A stretch of DNA of 64,000 bases. It comes from an uncultured bacterium. Lineage in GTDB: Bacteria > Planctomycetota > UBA1135 > GCA-002686595. Shown here one piece after another: positions 1-7,743 of the stretch. The stretch is from the NCBI GenBank assembly GCA_938075305.1, contig CALJGV010000032.1, positions 1-64,000 on the forward strand, read 5' to 3'. The notes beneath the pieces were generated by a model. That model saw nothing but the letters and a program-made list of their open reading frames with translations. It was not told the DNA's origin and did not search any database. Each line of letters begins with the position of its first letter. Within the stretch, counting starts at the first letter, position 1. A program made the translations under genes and the position numbers.

Positions 1-1101
1 GGCGTGGCGGAGCTGATGCTCGGCAAGGGCGGCCAGCCCACGGCGGCCAACGACGAGCGGCCCCACCAGTGGCTGATCCTCTGCTTCCACAAGGGGACGG
101 GCGAGGAGCAGTGGCGGCGGGTCGTGCACGAGGGGATCCCGCGGGCCACGCGCCACGAGAAGGCGACCCAGGCGAACTCGACCCTGGCCTGCGACGGCGA
201 GCGGCTGGTGGCGTGCCTGGGCTCCGAGGGGCTGCACTGCTTCGACCTCGACGGCGAGCGCCTCTGGCGCAAGGAGCTCGGCGTGGTGGACATCTCCAAG
301 TACGGCATCGGCTGGGGCTACGCGAGCTCGCCGGCGCTGCACGGGGACCGGGTGGTCGTGGCCTGCGACGACCCGAGGCGACCGTTCGTGGCCGCGTTCC
401 AGCTCTCCGACGGCGAGGAGGTCTGGCGGGTGGACCGCGCGGGGATCTGCGAGCGCAGCTGGGGCACGCCCTTCGTCCACGCCTCCGAGGGCCGCACCCA
501 GGTGGTGGTCAACGGCTGGCCGGTGGTGGCCTCCTACGACCTCGAGGACGGCGCGGAGCTCTGGCGCATCGAGGGCGGCGGCGACAACCCGATCCCGACC
601 CCCTTCGCCGCCGACGGCCACATCGTCATCGCGAGCGCCCACGGCCCCATGTCGCCCATCTACATGGTGCGCCCCGGCGCCGAGGGCAACATCACGCCCT
701 CGAAGCGCGAGCCCTCCAACGGCGGCCTGCTCTGGAGCACCACCCGCGGCGGCTCCTACATGTCCACGCCCGTGGTCTACCGGGGCGTCGTCTTCCTGGG
801 CAGCTCCAGCATGGCCAGCGCCTTCGACGCCCGCACGGGCAAGCGCCTCTTCAAGGAGCGCCTGGGCCCGAACACCGCGATCATCGCCTCCCCGGTCGCC
901 GGCGACGGCAAGGTCTACCTCACCTCCGAGGAGGGCACGGTCCACGTCCTCGAGGCCGGCGCTGAGTTCAAGGTCCTTGCGACCTGCCCCCTGGGCGAGC
1001 CCTGCTTCGCGACCCCGGCGATCTCGGAGGGCGCGCTCTTCTTCCGCACCACGGGGAGCCTGGTGGCCGTGGGCAAGGAGCCGGCAGCCGCGGGCGACTG
1101 A
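1..1101 (+). CDS. PQQ-like beta-propeller repeat protein, 5' end cut by window edge
   Basis: The reading frame is open from the first base, so the gene begins outside the window; about 366 residues are visible. It shows repeated blade motifs of the PQQ/quinoprotein type, in which a short strand ends in a Trp-rich pattern such as GEEVWRV, GAELWRI and GGLLWST, each followed by a turn and a strand like VVYRGVVFLGSSS. This is the fold of BamB-like and planctomycete outer-membrane PQQ-repeat proteins. The fold is secure; the substrate or partner is unknown. A second propeller of the same class lies at 1949-3322 on the opposite strand. The N-terminus, and so any signal peptide, cannot be seen. Confidence 0.85.
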   Translation, partial: GVAELMLGKGGQPTAANDERPHQWLILCFHKGTGEEQWRRVVHEGIPRATRHEKATQANSTLACDGERLVACLGSEGLHCFDLDGERLWRKELGVVDISKYGIGWGYASSPALHGDRVVVACDDPRRPFVAAFQLSDGEEVWRVDRAGICERSWGTPFVHASEGRTQVVVNGWPVVASYDLEDGAELWRIEGGGDNPIPTPFAADGHIVIASAHGPMSPIYMVRPGAEGNITPSKREPSNGGLLWSTTRGGSYMSTPVVYRGVVFLGSSSMASAFDARTGKRLFKERLGPNTAIIASPVAGDGKVYLTSEEGTVHVLEAGAEFKVLATCPLGEPCFATPAISEGALFFRTTGSLVAVGKEPAAAGD

Positions 1102-1264
1102 GGGGGATTCCGACTCCGCCCTCAGGCCTCCGGCGCTCGCCGGTGTCGGCTGCTGGCAAACCTCCGGATCGGCCCTCCGGTCTTCGTGCTGCAGGGCGGC
1201 GCTCGATAAGCCGCGCTTTGCGCGTCGGCATGCAGCATTGCCTCGCCCTCCGGTCCGACCGCCC

Positions 1265-1270
1265 TAGGGT
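1265..1270 (+). promoter_or_regulatory. -10-like hexamer TAGGGT, leaderless spacing
   Basis: TAGGGT ends 7 nt before the ATG at 1278, placing the predicted transcript start at or next to the start codon. No clear -35 is visible. Confidence 0.5.
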
Positions 1271-1277
1271 CGAAGGG

Positions 1278-1808
1278 ATGAAAGACACGTCCACCACCAC
1301 GACCTCGAGGCCACGCTTCGCCTTGATCGCGATCACGCTCATGTCGACCCTGTTCCCGGGTTGCGCTTCATGGTCCTTCCCGCGGGAGTACTTCGACGGG
1401 AAGTCGTTCCGCGAGATGGTTCGAGAGGGCAACCCCGAGATCGCCACGCTCCCTGATGGCCAGCACGAGCTCTATCGGATGTGGGATGGGGATCAGCATC
1501 CCACCGATCGTCCCGTCAAGTTCGGTGAGGGGCGGATCGAAGACGGCGAGTGCGAGGGGCCTTGGGTCTTCTACCACCCCTTCAAACCCCGGGGGACCCG
1601 CCCGGCGGCGAAGGGCACCATGGTGAAGGGCCAGTTCCACGGGGACACGACCTTCCACTGGCCCAACGGCAGCCTCAGGTTCCGATGCCACCTCGTCCAC
1701 GGGAAGGCGGACGGGCGCGTCGAGTTCTACTGGGCCAACGGCACGACCCTGGCCGCTGTCTCCGAGTGGAAGATGGGTCGGTTGGTGAGCGCGCGCAACT
1801 TGCGGTAG
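1278..1808 (+). CDS. MORN-repeat-like lipoprotein
   Basis: 176 residues. The N-terminus is a lipoprotein signal peptide with a lipobox ending LFPGC. The C-terminal half has MORN/YwqK-like repeats: GPWVFYHP, GQFHGDTTFHWPNG and GKADGRVEFYWANG, the pattern of bacterial proteins with toxin-antitoxin YwqK-type domains, although no toxin is adjacent. The start at 1278 is preferred over an upstream ATG at 1143 because it begins directly with the signal peptide and is preceded by the TAGGGT box. It probably sits in a membrane facing the periplasm. Function unknown. Confidence 0.75.
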   Translation: MKDTSTTTTSRPRFALIAITLMSTLFPGCASWSFPREYFDGKSFREMVREGNPEIATLPDGQHELYRMWDGDQHPTDRPVKFGEGRIEDGECEGPWVFYHPFKPRGTRPAAKGTMVKGQFHGDTTFHWPNGSLRFRCHLVHGKADGRVEFYWANGTTLAAVSEWKMGRLVSARNLR

Positions 1809-1948
1809 CCGCCGGAGGGCGCCGCCGAACAGCGAACCGAGTAGGCGACGGCAAGTACGCCCGGTCCACCTCCGGGGTGGCGATATCGCGGGTGTCGAAG
1901 GGGTCGAGCGCTGACCGGAATCAGCTCGACCCGGAGGCGACTCTCCGA

Positions 1949-3322
1949 TCAGGAACCCGGCGCGAGCTCGACGCAGACGAGCTCGTCCTGGCTGCGCATG
2001 AGGATGCGGGTGCCGGAGACGGCGGGGGGGGCCCAGAGCTGGCCGTCGCGGGCGCGGATCTCGAAGGGGTCGAAGCGGCCGAGCTCCTGGTAGCCCGCCG
2101 GGGTCGCGCGGGCGGCGACGAGGGTGCCCTTGTAGCCGTCCTGGATGAGGAAGGCGTCGGCGACCTGAACCATGCCGCCGCGGCCGAAGTTGGGGTCGTC
2201 TCCGGTGCGCCAGAGCTCCTCCCCCTCGAGGTCGAAGCAGACCAGGCCGCCCTCGGAGCGTCGGCGTCGGCTGCCGTTCCAGTTCTCGTTGGCGAGGACG
2301 TAGATGTGCCCCTCGTGGAGGATGGGCTGGTGGGTCTGGGAGCCGCGGGTGCTCCGGAAGGTCTCGTCGATGCGCTCGACGTCCCAGGGCTCGCCCTCGT
2401 CTTCCTGGACCCAGAGCGGAGTCAGCAGCACGGAGCCGGCGCGGTAGCCCCCGGTCATGAAGACCTGGTTGCGGTCCTCGCCCACGAGGATGGGTTGGGG
2501 GACCGGGAGCCCGCACAGGGTCAGGTCGTGGCGCCACAGCGTCTCGCCGGTGGCGGGGTCCAGGGACCAGAGGGTGGACGGCGCGGGCTGGTCGCGGCCC
2601 GAGGCGGTGTCCTTGCAGGCGTTGAGCAAGAGCTGCCACCGACCCATGAGGCGCACGAGCGTGGGGGAGGAGTGGGTGTAGCCCAGGTGCTCCGACCGCC
2701 AGCGCACCTCGCCGGTCGCGCGGTCGAGGGCCACGAGCCCGAAGTCCTTGCTCAGGGGCGCCGCGAACACGAGGTCCTCGAAGACCACGGGGTGCACGCA
2801 CCAGCCGAACATGGGCTTGCGCCCACCGAGGGCCTCCGCCACGTCGACCTTCCAGACGAGCTCGCGCTTGGCTCGATCGAAGCAGGCCACGGGCCCGAAG
2901 CCGCTGGTGGTGTAGACATGGTTCCCAACCACGGTCGGCACCGTGCGTGAGCCGTCGTAGTTGAGGCGGCCTTCCTGGGGGTAGCCGGCGGACCACAGCT
3001 CCTCGCCGGAGTCCAGGTCGAAGACCCGCAGCACGTCGCGCTCGCCGCGCTCGTGGTCGAACAGGAACACCTCGCCGCCCGCGACCGCCGCGCCCCCGTA
3101 GCCCCCACCGGCGGGCTGTCGCCAGAGGACCTTCGGGCTGGCCTTGGGCCAGGTGAAGGTCTCCTCGGGCCAGGGCGCCACGGCCGTGCCCTCGGGGCCC
3201 AGGTACCGCGGCCAGTCGCTGGCCGCAGGAGCCTCGGTCGCCGGGTCGGTGGACGGCGCGGCGGGGTCGGGGGCGGACTGGGCGGCCGCGAGGAGCGCAG
3301 CGCAGAGGAGGATGCTGTTCAT
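1949..3322 (-). CDS. Secreted PQQ-like beta-propeller protein
   Basis: 457 residues starting with a signal peptide (MNSILLCAALLAAAQSA) and a Pro/Ala-rich spacer, then a propeller opening with the DWPRYLGPEGTA motif common at the start of planctomycete PQQ-like domains. Blade motifs recur: GEELWSAGYP, RELVWKVDV, GEVRWRSEH, GETLWRHDL and GEELWRTGD. This fold usually acts as a scaffold or as a quinoprotein-like domain; no catalytic residues are recognised, so no reaction is assigned. A TATCCT box lies 25 nt upstream of the ATG (3348-3353, minus strand), giving a short-leader promoter candidate. Confidence 0.85.
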   Translation of the reverse strand: MNSILLCAALLAAAQSAPDPAAPSTDPATEAPAASDWPRYLGPEGTAVAPWPEETFTWPKASPKVLWRQPAGGGYGGAAVAGGEVFLFDHERGERDVLRVFDLDSGEELWSAGYPQEGRLNYDGSRTVPTVVGNHVYTTSGFGPVACFDRAKRELVWKVDVAEALGGRKPMFGWCVHPVVFEDLVFAAPLSKDFGLVALDRATGEVRWRSEHLGYTHSSPTLVRLMGRWQLLLNACKDTASGRDQPAPSTLWSLDPATGETLWRHDLTLCGLPVPQPILVGEDRNQVFMTGGYRAGSVLLTPLWVQEDEGEPWDVERIDETFRSTRGSQTHQPILHEGHIYVLANENWNGSRRRRSEGGLVCFDLEGEELWRTGDDPNFGRGGMVQVADAFLIQDGYKGTLVAARATPAGYQELGRFDPFEIRARDGQLWAPPAVSGTRILMRSQDELVCVELAPGS

Positions 3323-3474
3323 GGGGGGCGTGGGGCTGCGGCGCCCGAGGATACGCCGCCCCCTTCCCTGGAGGTGTCCGGCTCGCCCCTGGCGGTGTCA
3401 GGGATACGTCACGGGTTCGTGGGTGTCCCCGCGCGAGCACCGCCCTCGGCCCCGTGCCCTCGCGGAGCGGCCCC

Positions 3475-5694
3475 TCAGCGCTCGAACCGGAGCACGACGC
3501 CCTCCGCGTCGCTCGCCACGAACTCGAGGACGGCGAGGTCCGGCGCCCCCTCGGGCGTGGCGGCCGGGGCATCGGGCGGGTTCGGGAACTTCGCCACCAG
3601 GTCGACCTCGCCCTGCTCGGGCAACTCGAGGCGGAAGGCCCCGGCCTCGTCCGTCCGCGCGGCCATCAGGGCGTTGTCCTTCAGCTGCGGGGCGCCGGTG
3701 CGGTAGGCGAGGACCTGGGCGCCGGCGACCGGGGCGCCGGCCGAGTCCTCGACCCTTCCGGTGAGCGACACCAGCGCCTGCAGGACGAGCTCCACGTCGG
3801 AGTCGCCGACGCGGGCGCGGGCGGTGGGGCTGGCGCCGAGGCGCGCGTCGGGGTGGTACCAGTTGTAGGAGGCGACGATGGTGAAGAGCTCCACCTCACC
3901 CATGGCCTCGGTGACGCCGAGGAGCTCGAAGCGCCCGTCCGCGCCCGAGCGCGCGCGGATCCGCGGCGCGTCCGGGCCGCCCGCGACCTGGACGAAGACC
4001 CCCGTGGCCGGCGAGCGGTCCGGGGTCAGGACGACGCCGGCGATGGGGATCCCGAGCTCCAGGCGGAGCGTCACGCCGTCCACCCGCTGGCCCTCCGCGA
4101 GCTCCACCGTCTGCTCGTCGTTGGCGCTCGGCTGACCCCGCACGGCGGCCGTCACCTTCATGGTGCCCCCGGGCACGTCGTCGAAGTGGAAGCGCCCGTC
4201 GGCGTCGGTGCGCGACTCGCGCACGTTGGTCACCCAGGTGTTCGGGATGCCCTCGCCATCGGGCCGGAAGCGCCCGAGGTCCCCGTTGGAGCCCCGGAGC
4301 TTCACGGAGTGCTCGGGGATGGGCACGCCGGACGCGGTGGTCAGGGTCCCCTCGATGCGGCCGCCGGGGTGGAGCACGAGGTCGCCGAGGTCGACCCGCT
4401 CGCGCTCGGCCTCGTCCGGGGGGAAGTCGTAGACGCGCGTGCCGCGGCCGTCCTGCTTCAGGAAGAGCTGGTGGTCCACGAGGGGGTGCAGGGAGGTGAG
4501 CGCGAAGCGCCCGTCGGCGCCCGTGACCGCGGACACCCAGTCGGTCCTCGAGACACCCTCGGCCTTCTTCGTGCCCGACCCGGCCACGTACACGCCCTCG
4601 AGCGGGGCGCCCTCCGGGTCGACCACCCGGCCGGTCGCGACGCGGCCCGCGCGGAGCACGAAGTCGACGCGGGTGTCAGCGGAGAGCTCGGAGAAGGGGA
4701 GCTTCGCCCGCTCGCCGCCGTACCCCTCCGCGCGCGCCCGCAGGTCCGTCAGGTCCCGGCGCCGCACGCCGCCCACCCCGACGAGCTCGTACTCGCCCTC
4801 GAGGTTGGTGGTCCCGGAGCGCTTGAACGAGCCGCCGAGCCCGACCTCGGCGCCGGGGATCGGGCTCCCGCTGGCGTCCGTGACGACGCCGTGGATGCGC
4901 ACCCCGGGGTCCAAAGCCAGGTCCACCCGGGTGCGCACGCCGGACCGCAGCTCGACCCGCTGGTCCGGGGGGACGGCGGCGTTCTTGGGGGTGATCTGCA
5001 GGGTGACGAGGCCGGGGGGGAGGTCCTCGAAGAGGAACTCCCCTGCGAGGCCGGTGCGCGCGCGGCACAGCTCGAGCCGGCGGTCGTCCCGGCCGAGGAT
5101 CAGGGCGCCCTCCACCGGCGCGCCGTCCGTCGCGCGGGTCAGCGTGCCCTCGAGGATCGCCGCCTCCGCGAGCTGCAGCACCAGATCCTCCCCCGCGAAG
5201 ACGTGGGACCGGCGCGCCAGGGCGTGCCCCGCCGCGCGGGCCTCGAGGTCCAGGGGGACCGCGGTCGGGACGGGCAGCTCGAAGCGTCCGGTCCCGTCGG
5301 TCGTGCCCTCCGTGACCTCCTCGCGCGCCTCCCGCTCGTTCATGTCGGGGATGCGGAACTCGGAGTGGACCCGGCGCGTGACCACCACCCGCGCGCCCGC
5401 GAGCGGCGCGCCCGAGGTCGCGCTCAGCACGACCCCCGTGAGGAGCCCGCCGTGGGCGGCCGGGGCGGCTGGCGCGTCGCTCGCCTCTGGTCGGGGGACC
5501 CCGCCCGCTGCGACCCGCGCCTCGTCGACGCCGAGCTCCTGAAGGTCCGGCTCACCGACGTCGGCCGCGTCGGTCGCGGAGGTGCCGCCGGAGAGCAACG
5601 GGCCGTCGGGGGCCTCGGACCCCTGGAGCGCGAACCAGCCGAGCGCGGCGAGGAGCGCCGCGGCGAGGACGATGAGAGCGTTGCGGGAGAGCAT
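3475..5694 (-). CDS. Membrane-anchored protein with about seven carboxypeptidase regulatory-like domains
   Basis: 739 residues. It has one N-terminal hydrophobic segment (residues about 5-25), then tandem beta-sandwich repeats of the carboxypeptidase regulatory-like/Cna-B type. Each opens with a pattern such as LTGVVLSATSGAPLAGARV, IHGVVTDASGSPIPGAEV, ATGRVVDPEGAPLEGVYV or LTGRVEDSAGAPVAGAQV and closes with TDADGRFHF- or GADGRFELL-like strands. These domains are usually structural or adhesive and carry no visible active site here. The gene lies downstream of another anchored beta-rich protein (5838-7577) on the same strand, with a 143-bp gap holding a tandem repeat. GAGACT, a weak match to the -10 box, is 6 nt upstream of the ATG. 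Likely a periplasmic or surface stalk protein. Confidence 0.8.
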   Translation of the reverse strand: MLSRNALIVLAAALLAALGWFALQGSEAPDGPLLSGGTSATDAADVGEPDLQELGVDEARVAAGGVPRPEASDAPAAPAAHGGLLTGVVLSATSGAPLAGARVVVTRRVHSEFRIPDMNEREAREEVTEGTTDGTGRFELPVPTAVPLDLEARAAGHALARRSHVFAGEDLVLQLAEAAILEGTLTRATDGAPVEGALILGRDDRRLELCRARTGLAGEFLFEDLPPGLVTLQITPKNAAVPPDQRVELRSGVRTRVDLALDPGVRIHGVVTDASGSPIPGAEVGLGGSFKRSGTTNLEGEYELVGVGGVRRRDLTDLRARAEGYGGERAKLPFSELSADTRVDFVLRAGRVATGRVVDPEGAPLEGVYVAGSGTKKAEGVSRTDWVSAVTGADGRFALTSLHPLVDHQLFLKQDGRGTRVYDFPPDEAERERVDLGDLVLHPGGRIEGTLTTASGVPIPEHSVKLRGSNGDLGRFRPDGEGIPNTWVTNVRESRTDADGRFHFDDVPGGTMKVTAAVRGQPSANDEQTVELAEGQRVDGVTLRLELGIPIAGVVLTPDRSPATGVFVQVAGGPDAPRIRARSGADGRFELLGVTEAMGEVELFTIVASYNWYHPDARLGASPTARARVGDSDVELVLQALVSLTGRVEDSAGAPVAGAQVLAYRTGAPQLKDNALMAARTDEAGAFRLELPEQGEVDLVAKFPNPPDAPAATPEGAPDLAVLEFVASDAEGVVLRFER

Positions 5695-5735
5695 CGACAG
5701 AGTCTCTCACGGGCCTCCACGGGCGCGTACCGACG

Positions 5736-5777
5736 TACGGCGTTTTGTCGTAGGCCTACGGTGATTTGTCGTAGGCG
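5736..5777. repeat. Two tandem imperfect 21-bp repeats, possible operator
   Basis: Units at 5736-5756 and 5757-5777 share the pattern TACGGYGWTTTGTCGTAGG and differ at 3 of 21 positions. The junction forms the 12-bp palindrome CGTAGGCCTACG (5749-5760). The 21-bp period is two helical turns. The element is noncoding and lies 42 bp upstream of the start at 5694 (minus strand). Confidence 0.7.
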
Positions 5778-5837
5778 GCCCCGTCGGGGGCGTGTGCCGG
5801 TCGTTTCAGCGGGACTCGGGACCCGACGGCGCCGGGC

Positions 5838-7577
5838 TCAGCGGTCCGGCGTGAACTCGACCTCGCCGCAGGGCACCTCGAGGCGCATGGCCCCAGGGAC
5901 GCCCTCGACGGTGACCGAGTACGCGCCGGCGGGCACCTCGGGGAGCGTGCAGCGTCCGTCCGAGCCCAGCGTCGCACCGATGCGACTGAAGGGGCCCCAG
6001 CTCATCTCGTCGATCTGGCCGATGTTGGCGAGCGAGACCGCGGTGCCCTCGGGGCGGTCGGGCACGAGGAGGCGGACCCCGTGGAGGGCCGGGATGCGAA
6101 GGGCGACGCTGGACTCGGCGTCGAACGCTTCGACGACGGCGCCGTCGAGCTGGATCTCGTCGGTCCACGGCCACCCGCCCCGCTTCACGAGGTTGAGCGT
6201 GACGAGGTAGCGGCCAGGCGCCAGGTTCTTGATCGCAGCGTCCCGTTCGTCCTCGACGAGGAAGGGCTTGTTGAAGATCGCTGTGACCCGTGCGCCGCTC
6301 GCGATGTCCGCAAGGGGTATGGCGCGCACCAGGAGCCGCCCCCGGGCGGCCTCCTGGAGCTCGCCGTCCAGCTTCACGTCCCCCTCCGTCTGAGCGAGGA
6401 TCCACACGGGGGTCGCGAAGGTGACCGAGGCCTGCAGCTGCCCCGGTGCGAGCTCGGCGCGCTGCTCGCCCTCGGCGTCCCGGGCTGCCACCAGCGTGTA
6501 TCGGGCTCCGGCGGCCCGCGGGTCGAAGAACTCGAAGGACTCGGTCGGGAACACCACCTCGTGGACGCCCTTCTCGACGCCGAGGATCACCCCCTCGGCG
6601 ATCTCGACCTCTCCGCCCCGGCTCCGCACGAGGTTGAAGCTCGTCCCTTGCGAGAGGGGGTCGCCACCGGATCCGATCACCTCGACGCTGAGGCGCCGCT
6701 CCGCGGGGGGCTCGAGGCCGAAGCTCACCTCGACGACCGTGCGCGCGACGTCGACCACCTCGTACGCGTACACCGCACCGGTCCACGTGCCCACCTTCAG
6801 GAGGTAGCGACCGGGCGCGAGTCCGAGCTCGGCGAAGCGACCCTCCGTGACGGTGGCGCTGTTCCCGGAGAGTGCGACCTCGAACAGCCGGGTGCCGGAG
6901 CTCTCGTCGCGCTTGTTCGACGTGAGGATCTCCGCCCCGTCGACGGTCTCCCCTTCCTCGAGCCGCTCGATCAGCACCACCGGATCGTCGAGGAGGGACC
7001 CCGAGACCTCCCCCTGGATTCCGCCGCTCCACAGGAGCATCAGCGTGACGGGCTCGTTCTCGCCGGGTTGGAGGGTCACCTCCTGCGCCCAGCTCCGACG
7101 CGCGGCGTCGATCGGCTCCCGCGCCGGATCGCTCTCGAGCCCCGCGTACGCCTCGATGCGATGGGCCCCGGGCTCGAGCTGGAGCTGCTGCCCCGAGTGA
7201 GTCCACGGGATCACGCGTCGGCGAGCGCGCCTGGAAGGAGCATCGGGACCCGTCAGGTCTCGGACGACGAGGACCGCGTCGGTCGGCACGTCGCCGGAGG
7301 GGACCGCAACCGTCACTGGCAGGACCGCGGCGACCGGTTCAACGGAGCCTGGCGGGGTCTCTCTCTCGATCTCCTCCCGACTCGAGTCGAGGACGGGCCG
7401 GTCGGGCTCGGCAACCTGGTCGAGGGCCGCGGCGTTCGATCCTCCCGAGGGCTCCGATCCGGTCGGCGTAGGTGCGGCGCCCGGTTCCGCCCGAGGGCCG
7501 CTCGAGAAGGCCCACATCCCGAGTCCCGTGCAGAACACGAGCAGGAGCACCAGGCAGGCAGTTTGGCGTTGGCCCAT
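5838..7577 (-). CDS. Membrane-anchored beta-sandwich repeat protein of unknown function
   Basis: 579 residues from the ATG at 7577, chosen because it begins directly with a hydrophobic signal-anchor (MGQRQTACLVLLLVFCTGLG); the open frame extends upstream without one. A Pro/Ser/Glu-rich linker follows, then several beta-rich segments ending in patterns such as LAPGRYLLKVGTW, LAPGRYLVTLNL and VPAGAYSVTVEG. These resemble the closing strands of carboxypeptidase regulatory-like domains and match the style of the downstream protein (3475-5694), so the two may be related surface proteins. No enzyme motif is seen. The gene is preceded by a strong hairpin (7656-7681). Confidence 0.7.
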   Translation of the reverse strand: MGQRQTACLVLLLVFCTGLGMWAFSSGPRAEPGAAPTPTGSEPSGGSNAAALDQVAEPDRPVLDSSREEIERETPPGSVEPVAAVLPVTVAVPSGDVPTDAVLVVRDLTGPDAPSRRARRRVIPWTHSGQQLQLEPGAHRIEAYAGLESDPAREPIDAARRSWAQEVTLQPGENEPVTLMLLWSGGIQGEVSGSLLDDPVVLIERLEEGETVDGAEILTSNKRDESSGTRLFEVALSGNSATVTEGRFAELGLAPGRYLLKVGTWTGAVYAYEVVDVARTVVEVSFGLEPPAERRLSVEVIGSGGDPLSQGTSFNLVRSRGGEVEIAEGVILGVEKGVHEVVFPTESFEFFDPRAAGARYTLVAARDAEGEQRAELAPGQLQASVTFATPVWILAQTEGDVKLDGELQEAARGRLLVRAIPLADIASGARVTAIFNKPFLVEDERDAAIKNLAPGRYLVTLNLVKRGGWPWTDEIQLDGAVVEAFDAESSVALRIPALHGVRLLVPDRPEGTAVSLANIGQIDEMSWGPFSRIGATLGSDGRCTLPEVPAGAYSVTVEGVPGAMRLEVPCGEVEFTPDR

Positions 7578-7655
7578 GGGTAGGTCGGGGTGAGGCGTCG
7601 CGCAGTACTTGTGCCCTGGAGGCGAGCGTCGAGGGCACGGCACCTCTGGGGAGCA

Positions 7656-7681
7656 CCGGTCCACTCTAGAGAGTGGACCGG
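7656..7681. terminator. Near-perfect 26-nt hairpin, probable terminator
   Basis: Two 12-nt arms (CCGGTCCACTCT and its complement) are separated by AG. It lies 62 nt beyond the stop of the sulfatase gene and about 80 nt before the next start on the same strand. There is no T-run, so it may be a terminator, an RNA-end stabiliser or an operator. Confidence 0.55.
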
Positions 7682-7743
7682 GATCCACCGATCCCTGTGG
7701 TTCGGCGCCCCTGCGGGGTGTTCGACCGAGGCCGGTGGGTGGC

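Noticed and set aside
3454..6210. A 918-codon open frame on the plus strand
   Set aside because: It is antisense to the carboxypeptidase-regulatory-like protein, rich in Arg, Gly and His as expected of a shadow frame, and has no recognisable motif.
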